From Perlucidibaca piscinae DSM 21586 (GTDB lineage: Bacteria; Pseudomonadota; Gammaproteobacteria; Pseudomonadales; Moraxellaceae), in NCBI RefSeq assembly GCF_000420045.1, contig NZ_ATUE01000007.1, forward strand, positions 1 through 64,000: 64,000 nucleotides of DNA, written 5' to 3'. Made by a program: the position numbers and the translations under genes. The notes beneath the pieces were generated by a model. That model had not been told where the DNA came from. It did no database searches and saw only the letters and a program-made list of their open reading frames with translations. Numbering within the stretch: the stretch's first letter is position 1; the number at the start of each line of letters is the position of its first letter. Positions 1 through 8,570 of the stretch are shown here, piece after piece.

Positions 1-10
1 CTTGACCATA
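1..10 (+). rRNA. 23S rRNA, extreme 3' end (partial)
   Basis: The first bases, CTTGACCATAT, match the way Pseudomonadales 23S genes end (E. coli ends GGCTTAACCTT). The rest of the 23S gene lies outside the window. The end point is by analogy and may be off by a few bases. About 140 bases of spacer follow before the 5S gene. Confidence 0.55.
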
Positions 11-150
11 TAACGCCCAAGCAGTCTGCAATGCAGACGGGCGATTGATTGATGAAAGACAAAGCGCTTGACGCGTTCTCTACAGACTCGAATCACGAAT
101 TTGGACGATGTTGTGTTGCGCGAGCAGCAGCGACATCCGGTCCGCCGAAT

Positions 151-268
151 TGCCTGGCGACCATAGCGAGTGTGAACCACCTGATCCCTTCTCGAACTCA
201 GAAGTGAAACCACTCAGCGCCGATGATAGTGTGGCATTCGCCATGTGAAAGTAGGTCATTGCCAGGCA
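151..268 (+). rRNA. rrf: 5S ribosomal RNA
   Basis: The gene begins TGCCTGGCGACC and closes with GCCAGGCA, so the two ends pair to form helix I of 5S rRNA. Internal landmarks are GTGAACCACCTGATCCC, CGAACTCAGAAGTGAAAC and the GATGATAGTGTGG segment, all typical of gammaproteobacterial 5S. The length is about 118 bases, close to the usual 115-120. It is the last gene of the rRNA operon entering from the left, and a hairpin terminator follows 14 bases later. Confidence 0.97.
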
Positions 269-281
269 CCTAATGCACGAA

Positions 282-311
282 CCCTCAACCGTATCACGGT
301 TGGGGGTTTTT
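282..311 (+). terminator. rRNA operon terminator
   Basis: A ten-base stem (282-291 with 297-306, one G-U pair) with a five-base loop is followed by a T-rich run. It lies directly after the 5S gene, as expected for the intrinsic terminator of an rRNA operon. Confidence 0.9.
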
Positions 312-343
312 GCTTTCTGACTGTTTTCAAAGGGATTTCAGGC

Positions 344-577
344 ATGCAGCCAACCGTACGCAAGGGCTTTTACCGGCACTACAAGGGGCCGGTCTACGAA
401 GTGCTGGATCTTGTGCGTCATTCCGAGACGGAGGAGTGGCTGGTGCTGTACCGCACCTGCTACGGCGACTGGGGTCGCTGGGTGCGACCGCACGCGATGT
501 TCACCGGGATGGTGACGGGGCCCGACGGGGAGGAGATGCCGCGTTTCGCCTGGATTGGAGAGGACATGCCGGGCTGA
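344..577 (+). CDS. DUF1653 domain protein
   Basis: This 77-residue protein matches the small DUF1653 family, which has no established function. Visible hallmarks are the N-terminal G-x-Y-R-H-Y-K-G-x-x-Y-E-V segment, a V-x-Y-x-x-C-Y-G-like segment (LYRTCYGDWG) and a conserved W-V-R-P-x-x-M-F. The ATG at 344 is chosen because the domain starts there and AAGGGA lies just upstream. An in-frame start at 245 would fall inside the 5S gene. It stands alone after the rRNA terminator and converges with nadC. It is probably cytoplasmic, with no signal or membrane segment. Confidence 0.85.
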   Translation: MQPTVRKGFYRHYKGPVYEVLDLVRHSETEEWLVLYRTCYGDWGRWVRPHAMFTGMVTGPDGEEMPRFAWIGEDMPG

Positions 578-635
578 CGACGACTCAGGCCATGCCAGGG
601 CACGGCGGCGCCCGTGCAGGTGCCGCGTTGCCCGC

Positions 636-1478
636 TCAGGCGTCGAGCAGGCGCATGGACAGGTCGACGGCCTTGATGTCCTTGGTGATGGTGCCCAGCG
701 AGATGTAGTCGACGCCGGTTTCGGCAATGCCGCGCAGGGTGCTGCGGTTGACGTTTCCGGATGCCTCGAGCTGGGCGCGTCCGGCGGTGATGGCGACCGC
801 GTCGCGCATGCCGGCGAGGTCAAAGTTGTCGAGCATGATGCGATCTGTACCCGCAGCCAGTGCCTGCTGCAGCTCATCGAGGTTCTCCACCTCGACTTCC
901 ACCATGGCGCCCGGCGCCTGCTGACGTGCCGCGCTGACCGCAGCAGCAATCGAGCCGGCGGCCAGGATGTGGTTTTCCTTGATCAGGAAGGCATCGAACA
1001 GACCCATGCGGTGATTCTCGCCACCACCGACCAGCACCGCGTATTTCTGTGCCACGCGCAGGCCGGGCAGGGTCTTGCGGGTATCCAGCAGACGCGCTCG
1101 CGTGCCGGTCAGCAGGCGCGTCAGTTCGCGCACATGGGTGGCGGTGGCCGACAGGGTCTGCAGGAAGTTGAGCGCGGTGCGTTCGGCGGTGAGCAGGCTG
1201 CGCGCGCTGCCGGTGACCTCGAACAGCGGCGTGCCGGCGGCAATGTCGGCACCTTCATCAACCAGCCAGCGGATCTTCAGTGTCGGATCGACGGCCACGA
1301 AGGTGGACTCGACCCAGAGCTTGCCAGCCAGCACCATGTCATCACGGGTGATCACCCGGGCGGTTGCCTGACGTTCCGCCGGAATCAGCTGAGCCGTGAT
1401 GTCTCCGGTACCGATGTCCTCGACGAGAGCGGCGGCCACGTTGGCGGCCAGTGCGGCCTTGAGCATGTCGGGTGTCAT
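636..1478 (-). CDS. nadC: nicotinate-nucleotide pyrophosphorylase (carboxylating)
   Basis: The 280-residue product is quinolinate phosphoribosyltransferase, which converts quinolinate and PRPP to nicotinate mononucleotide in de novo NAD synthesis. The N-terminal alpha/beta domain (EDIGTGDIT near residue 20) is followed by the barrel domain. Family signatures are DTRKT (132-136), GGGENHRMGL (151-160), KENH (168), the acidic EVEVENL run and GVDYISLG near 255. Length is normal for the family. It is transcribed on the minus strand, divergent from ampD, an arrangement also common in pseudomonads. No other nad gene is adjacent. Confidence 0.97.
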   Translation of the reverse strand: MTPDMLKAALAANVAAALVEDIGTGDITAQLIPAERQATARVITRDDMVLAGKLWVESTFVAVDPTLKIRWLVDEGADIAAGTPLFEVTGSARSLLTAERTALNFLQTLSATATHVRELTRLLTGTRARLLDTRKTLPGLRVAQKYAVLVGGGENHRMGLFDAFLIKENHILAAGSIAAAVSAARQQAPGAMVEVEVENLDELQQALAAGTDRIMLDNFDLAGMRDAVAITAGRAQLEASGNVNRSTLRGIAETGVDYISLGTITKDIKAVDLSMRLLDA

Positions 1479-1588
1479 CAGGTGATATCCGGCTGAAAAA
1501 AGACGGTGAAGTATAAATCATGTCAGGCACGGGTTTGCGCACGGGTTGCCTTGGCGTAGGCTAGTTGCGTCGTTTCAGGAACCTCCGC

Positions 1589-2173
1589 ATGCAGATTGAT
1601 GCCGAACACTGGCTGAGCAGCGCGCGCCGCTGTCCGTCGCCGCATTTCAACGAGCGTCCGACGGGCGAGATCAGCCTTGCGGTGATCCACAACATCAGCC
1701 TGCCTCCCGGCGAGTTCGGCGGGCCCTGGATCGACCGGCTTTTCCTCGGCACGCTGCCGGCATCGGAGCATCCCTATTTCGCCAGCATCGCGGGCATGGA
1801 AGTGTCTGCGCACCTGCTGATTCGTCGCGACGGCGAGCTGGTCCAGTACGTGCCCTTCGATCGCCGGGCCTGGCATGCCGGTCGCTCCGAGTACCAGGGG
1901 CGCAGCAACTGCAATGACTTTTCTGTCGGGATCGAGCTGGAAGGGTGCGACGATCAGCCCTTCGAGGCGATACAGTATGCGCAACTGGCGCAGGTGCTGC
2001 AGGCGCTGTGGCGGCGTTATCCGGACGCGTCCGGAAAGCTCGCCGGCCACAGCGACATCGCGCCCGGTCGCAAGAGCGATCCCGGACCCTGTTTCGAGTG
2101 GTCGCGTCTGCATGCGCTGATGCCGGCTGCTGCGGCACCTGAACCTGACAAGACTGGATGTCGAGGAGAGTGA
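1589..2173 (+). CDS. ampD: 1,6-anhydro-N-acetylmuramyl-L-alanine amidase AmpD
   Basis: AmpD is the cytoplasmic zinc amidase that removes the stem peptide from anhydro-muropeptides during peptidoglycan recycling and so limits AmpR-type beta-lactamase induction. With the start at 1589 (AGGA eight bases upstream) the 194-residue protein places the zinc ligands at His34, His154 and Asp164 and the catalytic Glu at 116. These are the same numbers as in the characterised Citrobacter enzyme, which supports both the call and the start. AGHSDIAPGRKSDPG carries the last two ligands. ampE follows after four bases, so the pair is an operon. An AmpG-like importer lies at 14862-16151. Confidence 0.97.
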   Translation: MQIDAEHWLSSARRCPSPHFNERPTGEISLAVIHNISLPPGEFGGPWIDRLFLGTLPASEHPYFASIAGMEVSAHLLIRRDGELVQYVPFDRRAWHAGRSEYQGRSNCNDFSVGIELEGCDDQPFEAIQYAQLAQVLQALWRRYPDASGKLAGHSDIAPGRKSDPGPCFEWSRLHALMPAAAAPEPDKTGCRGE

Positions 2174-2177
2174 AGTC

Positions 2178-3041
2178 ATGACCCTGTTACTGGCCCTGCT
2201 GTCGCTGGCTGCCTATTTCGCCATGCCGGCGGAATGGCGCGTGCCGGCTGCCCGTCCGGGGACGACCTGGCTGCAGGTGTCGGCGCGTCTGCCGGCATCG
2301 ATCGCTGTCGGTGTGAGGCTGGCGCTGATCCTGATCATTCCCATGGTGGTGCTGGGCATCATCCTGCAGGCTTTTCGCGAGGTCGGTCTGAGTGTGCTGA
2401 CGCTGCTGCCGGCGGCACTGGTGCTGCTGGTGGTGTTTGGTGACAGCCAGCAGCCGGTCGCGGCGCCCGACAGCCCGGACGATGGCGACGATGATCATGG
2501 TGACGAACATGTTCCTGATGTCACCGACAGTGCCATGGTGCGTGATGCGGTCGAGGTGTCGGCCACCAATGTGCGTGAGCTGCTGCTGCAGGCACGTCGG
2601 CGCGTGCTTTCCGGCCAGCTCACCGAACTGTTCTCGCCGTTGTTCTGGTTGCTGCTGGCGAGCCCGGTGGCCGCGCTGGGCTATTACCTGGTGCGTCGTG
2701 CCGAGCAGCATCCCGAGGAGGCCGTTCGTGATCTGGCGACGCGCTGGCGCGATCTCGCCGACTGGCTGCCGACGCGTCTGCTGGCCCTGAGCCTGGCGCT
2801 GGCCGGCAACTTCAAGGACACCTGGCAGGTCATCCGCGAGCGGCTGCTGAAGCCCGAGGTGGCCAGTGCCGAATTGCTGGATCAGGCGGCGGAGGCGGCC
2901 GAGCCGGCCGATCTCGACGTCACGCTGAGTCCCTCGGTCGGTCTTGAGCAGGCGCTGCTTGAGCTCAGTGCGCTGCTGCAGCGTGCCCTGATTGTCTGGA
3001 TGGTCATGCTGGCGCTGCATACCCTATGGCCTGGCGGCTGA
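2178..3041 (+). CDS. ampE: AmpE family inner-membrane protein
   Basis: The 287-residue membrane protein begins four bases after ampD and has the length of E. coli AmpE (284). Hydrophobic segments lie near residues 2-15, 42-65, 70-88, 155-172 and 268-283, with a very acidic hydrophilic loop (DDGDDDHGDEH) near 100. AmpE is distantly related to the CobD/CbiB cobalamin-biosynthesis membrane protein. Its role in AmpD-linked sensing or recycling remains poorly defined. Identification rests on synteny plus topology. The reading frame overlaps the start of the next gene by 16 bases, implying translational coupling. Confidence 0.85.
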   Translation: MTLLLALLSLAAYFAMPAEWRVPAARPGTTWLQVSARLPASIAVGVRLALILIIPMVVLGIILQAFREVGLSVLTLLPAALVLLVVFGDSQQPVAAPDSPDDGDDDHGDEHVPDVTDSAMVRDAVEVSATNVRELLLQARRRVLSGQLTELFSPLFWLLLASPVAALGYYLVRRAEQHPEEAVRDLATRWRDLADWLPTRLLALSLALAGNFKDTWQVIRERLLKPEVASAELLDQAAEAAEPADLDVTLSPSVGLEQALLELSALLQRALIVWMVMLALHTLWPGG

Positions 3042-3976
3042 TTCCCTGTCTGCTCGGCAGCCTGCTGTGTGCAGGTTTGCCGACGCAGAGCGTTGCCTCT
3101 CCTGGGGCTCCCCTTCCTGCTGCGGCATCACCGGCACCGGCCGGGCTGACGCAGTGGCGCGATGATGCCGGTACCGCCTGGCAGCTGCCGGCGCGACTGC
3201 CGCAGCGCTGGGTGGTTCTGGGCCCTCATCTGGTCGACATGCTGCATGCCATCGGTGCGCGCGAACGCATCGTCGGGGTGCAGGATGATCATCTGCTGCC
3301 CGGCGCCCATGCGCGCAGCCTGACCGGACATCCGGTGGTCGGCTTTGCCGATCGCGTGCATGACGAGCGTCTGTGGCAGCAGAAGCCGGATCTGATCGTG
3401 TACTGGCCCAGCGGCATTTCGCCGCAGCCACTGGCGCATCTGCGCCGTCTCGGCCTGCCCATGCTGGCCGTGGAACCGACCCGGCTGGAGGACATTCCGC
3501 AACGCCTGCGCTGGCTGGGTGCGCTGGCCGGCCGGGCGCAGGCCGCCGACGCTCTGGCGCGCCAGCATGAGCGGCGCTTGCTGCTGCTGCGCAGCCAGCG
3601 CAGTGACGGACCGCGCCTGCGTGGCTTCTACCAGATCTGGCAGGCGCCGCTGTACACGCTGTCACCGGATCATCTGACCAGCCAGGCGCTTCGCCTCTGC
3701 GGTGTCGACAACATTGTCAGTGACCGCCGCATGGCCTCGCCGGTGGTGCAGCCGGAGTCGGTGCTGAGGGCGCGACCCGAAATCATCCTGGTGGCGCCTG
3801 AGCAACTCGCCGAGGCGCGCCGCTACTGGCGCCGTTTTCCCAGTCTGCCGGCCGTGCAGCGACAGGCCATTGTCAGTGTCGATGACCGGGCGCTGACGCG
3901 TCCCGGCCTGTCATTGCTTGATGCGCTGCCATCACTTTGTGCGCAAATGAAGCCATGGCGTGCTGGAGCGCGCTGA
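3026..3976 (+). CDS. BtuF-like periplasmic cobalamin/metal-chelate-binding protein
   Basis: The 316-residue protein has an N-terminal signal peptide (LIPCLLGSLLCAG, probable cleavage near residue 25) followed by a Peripla_BP_2 domain. The VVLGPHLVDMLHAIGARERIVGVQD, KPDLIVYWPSG and TSQALRLCGVDNIVSD segments match BtuF and iron-siderophore binding proteins. It would bind corrinoid or a metal chelate in the periplasm and deliver it to an ABC permease; no permease or ATPase gene is adjacent. It overlaps ampE. A B12 receptor and adenosyltransferase 4.6 kb downstream favour cobalamin, but no riboswitch precedes this gene, so the ligand is inferred. Confidence 0.8.
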   Translation: MAWRLIPCLLGSLLCAGLPTQSVASPGAPLPAAASPAPAGLTQWRDDAGTAWQLPARLPQRWVVLGPHLVDMLHAIGARERIVGVQDDHLLPGAHARSLTGHPVVGFADRVHDERLWQQKPDLIVYWPSGISPQPLAHLRRLGLPMLAVEPTRLEDIPQRLRWLGALAGRAQAADALARQHERRLLLLRSQRSDGPRLRGFYQIWQAPLYTLSPDHLTSQALRLCGVDNIVSDRRMASPVVQPESVLRARPEIILVAPEQLAEARRYWRRFPSLPAVQRQAIVSVDDRALTRPGLSLLDALPSLCAQMKPWRAGAR

Positions 3977-4002
3977 CCAGCCATGACATTATCCAGATGA
4001 CC

Positions 4003-4052
4003 GAGCAGTCACTCCCCTGTTCCTATCCGGAACAGTGGGTAGGCTGCTCTTT
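4003..4052 (+). other. long imperfect hairpin in the aceE leader
   Basis: Bases 4003-4023 and 4029-4049 form a roughly 21-base imperfect stem: six pairs at the base, seven perfect pairs next to the loop, and three mismatches between. Only three T residues follow, so it is a weak intrinsic terminator at best. It could end the ampD-ampE-btuF transcript or shape the leader of aceE, whose start is about 50 bases downstream. Confidence 0.5.
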
Positions 4053-4097
4053 ACCCGGCCCAAGAGGCTGAGCCCCGTCATCGGGAAGGAGTAGTTC

Positions 4098-6758
4098 ATG
4101 GCACGGCATCGTCACTACGGCGACACCGACCACGCGGAAACGCAGGAATGGCTGGACGCCCTGGCTTCTGTTGTGGAAAACGAATCACCCGAGCGTGCGC
4201 GGCAGCTGCTGGAAAAGCTGCTGGCACTGGCTCCGGACCTGGGCGTCACCATCGATCGCCTGAACACCCCCTACGTCAATACCATTCCGCGCGAGCGCGA
4301 GCCGCTGATGCCGGGGGATCCCAGCCTGGAGTGGAAGCTGCGCTCGCTGGTGCGCTGGAATGCGCTGGCCATCGTCATGCGCGCCAACCAGAATGACGAC
4401 GAGCTGGGCGGCCACATCGCCACCTTTGCCTCCTCGGCAACGCTCTACGATGTCGGCTTCAATCATTTCTTCCGTGCCCCCGATGCCTCGCATGGAGGCG
4501 ACCTGATCTATTACCAGGGGCACTCGGCACCGGGCATCTATGCACGTTCCTTTCTGGAAGGACGCCTCACCGAGGCCCAGCTCGAGAACTTCCGTCGTGA
4601 AGTAGGTGGCGAGGGCTTGTCGAGCTACCCGCATCCCTGGCTGATGCCGGACTACTGGCAGTTCCCGACCGTGTCCATGGGGCTGGGCCCGATCATGGCG
4701 ATCTACCAGGCCCATGTCATGAAGTACATGATCAACCGCGGTTTCGTGCCCGAGCAGAACCGCAAGGTCTGGGCCTTCCTCGGTGACGGCGAGATGGACG
4801 AGCCGGAGTCGCTGGGCGCGATTGCCCTCGCGGGCCGCGAGAAGCTCGACAACCTGATCTTCGTCATCAACTGCAACCTGCAGCGCCTCGATGGCCCGGT
4901 GCGTGGCAACGGCAAGATCATCCAGGAGCTGGAGTCGGTATTCCGTGGCGCCGGCTGGAAGGTCATCAAGGTCATCTGGGGCAAGAAGTGGGATCCGCTG
5001 CTGGCGCGTGACGAGAGCGGTGCCCTGCGCCAGCGCATGAACGAGGCCGTGGACGGCGAGTACCAGGCCTTCAAGAACCGTGGCGGCGCCTATACCCGCG
5101 AAAAGTTCTTCGGCAAGTATCCGGAGCTGGCCGAGCTGGTGAAGGATCTCAGCGATGACGAGATCGCCGCGCTGGATCGCGGCGGCCACGACCCGTTCAA
5201 GGTCTATGCCGCCTATGCCGAGGCCATGGCCGCCAAGGGCCAGCCCGTGGTCATCCTGGCCAAGACGGTCAAGGGCTATGCCACCGGCGCCGGCCAGGCC
5301 GTCAACAAGACCCACCAGCTGAAGTCGCTGGATCTGCCGTCGCTGAAGCAGTTCCGCGACCGCTTCGACATGCCGTTCACCGATGAGCAGCTGGAGCAGC
5401 TGCCGTTCTATCGGCCGGCCGACGACAGTCCCGAGATGCGCTACCTGCGCGAGCGTCGCGAGAAGCTCGGCGGCTATCTGCCGCAGCGCCGCATGAAGAG
5501 CCGCGCGCTGCCGGTGCCGACCCTGGACCAGCTCAGCACCATCACCACCGGTTCCGAGCGTCCGATTTCCACCACCATGGCCATCGTGCGTCTGATGGGC
5601 GTGCTGCTCAAGCTGGAGGGCCTCGGCGAGCGCATCGTGCCCATCGTGCCCGACGAGGCGCGCACCTTCGGCATGGAGGGCATGTTCCGCCAGCTCGGCA
5701 TCTACTCCAGCGTCGGCCAGCTCTACGAGCCCGAAGACTCCGGCCAGCTCATGTACTACCGCGAGGACCTCAAGGGCCAGATCCTCGAGGAGGGCATCAA
5801 CGAGGCCGGCGCCATGAGCGCCTGGGTCGCCTGCGCCACGGCCTACAGCGTGCATGACCAGCCGCTGGTGCCGTTCTACCTGTACTACTCGATGTTCGGC
5901 TTCCAGCGCATCGGCGACCTGGCCTGGGCCGCCGGCGACAGCCGCGCGCGCGGCTTCCTGATCGGTGCCACCGCCGGACGCACCACGCTCAACGGCGAAG
6001 GTCTGCAGCACGAGGATGGTCACTCGCACATCCTGGCCGCGACCATCCCCAACTGCATCGCCTACGACCCGACCTACAGCTACGAGATCGCGGTCATCGT
6101 GCAGGACGGCCTGCGCCGCATGTATGGCGAGCAGGAGGACGTCTACTACTACCTCACCGTGATGAACGAGAACTACCCGCACCCGGCCATGCCGGTGGGC
6201 TGCGAGGAGGGCATCCGTCGCGGTATCTATCGCCTGCAGGCCGCGAAGAAGGGCAAGGGACCGGAGGTGCAGCTGATGGGCGGGGGTACCATCCTGCGCG
6301 AGGTCGAAGCGGCTGCCGTGCTGCTTGCCGAAGAGGGCGTGCGCGCCAGCATCTGGAGTGCCACCAGCTTCACCGAGCTGCGTCGCGAGGCTCAGGAGGT
6401 GGAGCGCTGGAACCTGCTCAACCCGGAGCAGAAGCCGCGTGTGGCATGGGTCAGCAGCCAGCTGGCCGGCAGCAAGGGACCGATCATCGCGGCCACCGAT
6501 TACATGAAGGTGCATGCCGACCAGATTCGCGCCTACGTGCCGGCGGGTCGCAGCTACCGAGTGCTGGGCACCGACGGTTTCGGCCGTTCCGACTCGCGCG
6601 CCCAGCTGCGTCGCCACTTCGAGGTCGATGCCGCCCATGTCGCCTATGCGGCGCTGGCGTCGTTGCACGAGGCGGGTGACATCACCACGGACAAGCTGCT
6701 GGCCGCACGCGCACGCTGGGGTGTTGATCCGTCCCAGATTGCTGCGGCCAACGCCTGA
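4098..6758 (+). CDS. aceE: pyruvate dehydrogenase E1 component (homodimeric)
   Basis: The 886-residue product is the thiamine-diphosphate E1 enzyme that decarboxylates pyruvate and acetylates the lipoyl group of E2; E. coli AceE has 887 residues. The ThDP motif GDGEMDEPES lies near residues 231-240 and ends in a conserved Asn region (NCNLQRLDGPVRGNGK). The active-site loop, the AGRTTLNGEGLQHEDGHS segment and the C-terminal SDSRAQLRRHFEVDA segment are all intact. GAAGGAG precedes the ATG. aceF begins ten bases after its stop, so E1 and E2 are co-transcribed. No pdhR-type regulator or lpd is adjacent. Confidence 0.98.
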   Translation: MARHRHYGDTDHAETQEWLDALASVVENESPERARQLLEKLLALAPDLGVTIDRLNTPYVNTIPREREPLMPGDPSLEWKLRSLVRWNALAIVMRANQNDDELGGHIATFASSATLYDVGFNHFFRAPDASHGGDLIYYQGHSAPGIYARSFLEGRLTEAQLENFRREVGGEGLSSYPHPWLMPDYWQFPTVSMGLGPIMAIYQAHVMKYMINRGFVPEQNRKVWAFLGDGEMDEPESLGAIALAGREKLDNLIFVINCNLQRLDGPVRGNGKIIQELESVFRGAGWKVIKVIWGKKWDPLLARDESGALRQRMNEAVDGEYQAFKNRGGAYTREKFFGKYPELAELVKDLSDDEIAALDRGGHDPFKVYAAYAEAMAAKGQPVVILAKTVKGYATGAGQAVNKTHQLKSLDLPSLKQFRDRFDMPFTDEQLEQLPFYRPADDSPEMRYLRERREKLGGYLPQRRMKSRALPVPTLDQLSTITTGSERPISTTMAIVRLMGVLLKLEGLGERIVPIVPDEARTFGMEGMFRQLGIYSSVGQLYEPEDSGQLMYYREDLKGQILEEGINEAGAMSAWVACATAYSVHDQPLVPFYLYYSMFGFQRIGDLAWAAGDSRARGFLIGATAGRTTLNGEGLQHEDGHSHILAATIPNCIAYDPTYSYEIAVIVQDGLRRMYGEQEDVYYYLTVMNENYPHPAMPVGCEEGIRRGIYRLQAAKKGKGPEVQLMGGGTILREVEAAAVLLAEEGVRASIWSATSFTELRREAQEVERWNLLNPEQKPRVAWVSSQLAGSKGPIIAATDYMKVHADQIRAYVPAGRSYRVLGTDGFGRSDSRAQLRRHFEVDAAHVAYAALASLHEAGDITTDKLLAARARWGVDPSQIAAANA

Positions 6759-6768
6759 GGAGCTGATC

Positions 6769-8454
6769 ATGAGCAAGCAGATCAGCGTACCTGACCTGGG
6801 GGTCGATGAGGCCGAGGTGATCGAGCTGCTGGTGCAGCCGGGTGCCATGGTGAAGAAGGATCAGGCGATTGCCGTGCTGGAATCGGACAAGGCCAGCCTG
6901 GAGCTGCCTGCCGAGGCCGATGGCGTCGTGCAGGCCTGGGCGGTCACGGTCGGCCAGCGCGTCAAGCAGGGCGATGCCTTGATGACGCTGGTGGAGGCGG
7001 GCGGGGCGAGCGCAGCCGCGTCTGTGCCGGCAGCAGCTGCATCCGAGCCGGCTGCCGAGGCAGACGTGCCGGCGCCGGTTGCTTTCATGGCGTCAGCGGC
7101 GACGCCAGCCGTCGTGCCTGAGGCGGTGACAGCCGCTGCGGGTTCGGTCGAGCAGATCAGCGTCCCCGATCTCGGCGTCGAGCAGGCCGAGGTCATCGAG
7201 CTGCTGGTACCGGCCGGTGCCACGGTGAAGAAGGATCAGCCGATTGCCGTGCTGGAGTCGGACAAGGCCAGTCTGGAGCTGCCGGCCCCCGCGGATGGCG
7301 TGCTGGTGGCCTGGGTGGTCACGGTCGGTCAGGCGGTCAGGCAGGGTGATGCTTTGCTGTCGCTGCAGTCCGGCGCCGCGCCGGGCAGCGTCCCCGCTGC
7401 TGTGGCCGCCGCGTCAGTGGCTGCACCAGTGCCGGCATCGGCCGCGCCCGTTGCACAGTCTGCGGCATCGGCCTCATCTGCGTCCGTCGCGCTCTCGCCA
7501 GCAGAACCAAGTGCTGCCACGGCGCCGTCGGGACCGGTGCATGCCGGGCCTGCCGTGCGCAAGCTCGCTCGCGAGCTTGGCGTGGATCTGTCGCAGGTGA
7601 CCGGCAGCGGGCCACGCCAGCGCATCCAGAAGGATGACCTGCACGCCTGGGTCAAGCAGCAGCTGTCGCGACCCGTGGCGGCCGCGCCAGCTGCATCCGG
7701 TGGCGGCATGGCCGCGCTCTTCGGTGATCTGCCGGCCGAGCCGGATTACCGCAAGTGGGGCGAGGTTGAGCTCCGGCCGCGCTCGCGCATCCAGCGCAAG
7801 TCGGCCGAGAATCTCGCCCGCTCCGCATTGATCGTGCCCCAGGTCACGCAGTTCGACCTCGCTGACATCACCGAGCTTGAGGCCTTCCGTCTCAGTCTGC
7901 GTGACAGCTTCAAGAAGGATGGCCTGTCGCTGACCATGACCGTGCTGGTCGCCAAGGCGGTGGCCTATCTGCTGCGCGAGATGCCGGTGTTCAACAGCTC
8001 GCTGGCGCGGGATGGCGAGAACCTCGTGGTCAAGGACTACGTCAACATCGGCATTGCCGTCGACACGCCCAATGGCCTGCTGGTGCCGGTGCTGCACAAC
8101 GCCGACCGCATGAGCCTGAGCCAGATGGCGCGCACGCTCGGCGAGCTCTCCGAGCAGGCCCGCACCGGCAAGCTGCCGCCGGCAGCCATGCAGGGGGCGA
8201 CGTTCAGCATCTCGTCGCTGGGCGGGGTCGGGGGCACCGCGTTCACGCCGCTGGTGAACTGGCCGGAAGTGGGCATCCTCGGGCTGTCTAAAGCCAGCCA
8301 GCAGCCGGTCTGGGATGGCAAGGGCTTCGTGCCGCGTCTGATGCTGCCGCTGTCGCTGTCCTACGATCACCGTGTCATCGACGGTGCCGTGGCGGCACGC
8401 TTCACCACGCGTCTGGGTGTTCTGCTGGCCGACATCCGGCGATTGCTGGTCTGA
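6769..8454 (+). CDS. aceF: pyruvate dehydrogenase E2, dihydrolipoyl acetyltransferase
   Basis: The 561-residue product forms the core of the pyruvate dehydrogenase complex and transfers acetyl groups to CoA. Two lipoyl domains are visible (about residues 3-75 and 128-202) with lipoylated Lys41 and Lys166 in ESDKAS. Each is followed by an Ala/Pro/Val-rich swinging arm. Next come the E1/E3-binding domain near 262-298 (VRKLARELGVDLSQVTGSG) and the catalytic domain from about 330, with the SYDHRVIDGA motif placing catalytic His at 534. E. coli has three lipoyl domains and other species one or two. The ATG at 6769 has GGAG upstream; a longer frame from 6514 lies inside aceE. Confidence 0.97.
   Translation: MSKQISVPDLGVDEAEVIELLVQPGAMVKKDQAIAVLESDKASLELPAEADGVVQAWAVTVGQRVKQGDALMTLVEAGGASAAASVPAAAASEPAAEADVPAPVAFMASAATPAVVPEAVTAAAGSVEQISVPDLGVEQAEVIELLVPAGATVKKDQPIAVLESDKASLELPAPADGVLVAWVVTVGQAVRQGDALLSLQSGAAPGSVPAAVAAASVAAPVPASAAPVAQSAASASSASVALSPAEPSAATAPSGPVHAGPAVRKLARELGVDLSQVTGSGPRQRIQKDDLHAWVKQQLSRPVAAAPAASGGGMAALFGDLPAEPDYRKWGEVELRPRSRIQRKSAENLARSALIVPQVTQFDLADITELEAFRLSLRDSFKKDGLSLTMTVLVAKAVAYLLREMPVFNSSLARDGENLVVKDYVNIGIAVDTPNGLLVPVLHNADRMSLSQMARTLGELSEQARTGKLPPAAMQGATFSISSLGGVGGTAFTPLVNWPEVGILGLSKASQQPVWDGKGFVPRLMLPLSLSYDHRVIDGAVAARFTTRLGVLLADIRRLLV
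6778..7380 (+). repeat. internal duplication: two near-identical lipoyl-domain coding units
   Basis: DNA at about 6778-6990 is repeated at about 7153-7365 inside aceF. The peptide shared by both copies includes ISVPDLGV, EVIELLV, VKKDQ and ESDKASLELPA. The units are separated by an Ala-rich linker. Such repeats can expand or contract by recombination, changing lipoyl-domain number. Confidence 0.85.
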
Positions 8455-8474
8455 CACATGGTGTCGTGAGTTAT

Positions 8475-8505
8475 GAAAAAAACCGGACCATGGCCCGGTT
8501 TTTTC
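8475..8505. terminator. bidirectional terminator between aceF and the B12 operon
   Basis: Bases 8476-8485 pair with 8495-8504 (six A-T pairs followed by CCGG), and the loop itself is partly palindromic (CCATGG). A run of T follows on the plus strand and a complementary run on the minus strand. It can therefore serve aceF and the convergent adenosyltransferase gene. Confidence 0.85.
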
Positions 8506-8570
8506 ATTCAGCACTGGTGCAGCAACTTTGCTGAGCCCATCGTCTGGTGTGACGCGTGGGCACAGCGGCG

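Noticed and set aside
600..618. Short hairpin between the DUF1653 gene and nadC
   Set aside because: Six-pair stem and no T-run on either strand; may be chance in GC-rich DNA.
1508..1517. TATACT/TATAAA hexamers between nadC and ampD
   Set aside because: Good -10-like bases in both directions but no acceptable -35 at the right distance; left uncalled.
4185..6848. Open frame of 887 codons antisense to aceE
   Set aside because: It mirrors the third-position GC bias of aceE and has no family match, ribosome site or conserved domain; aceE is certain.
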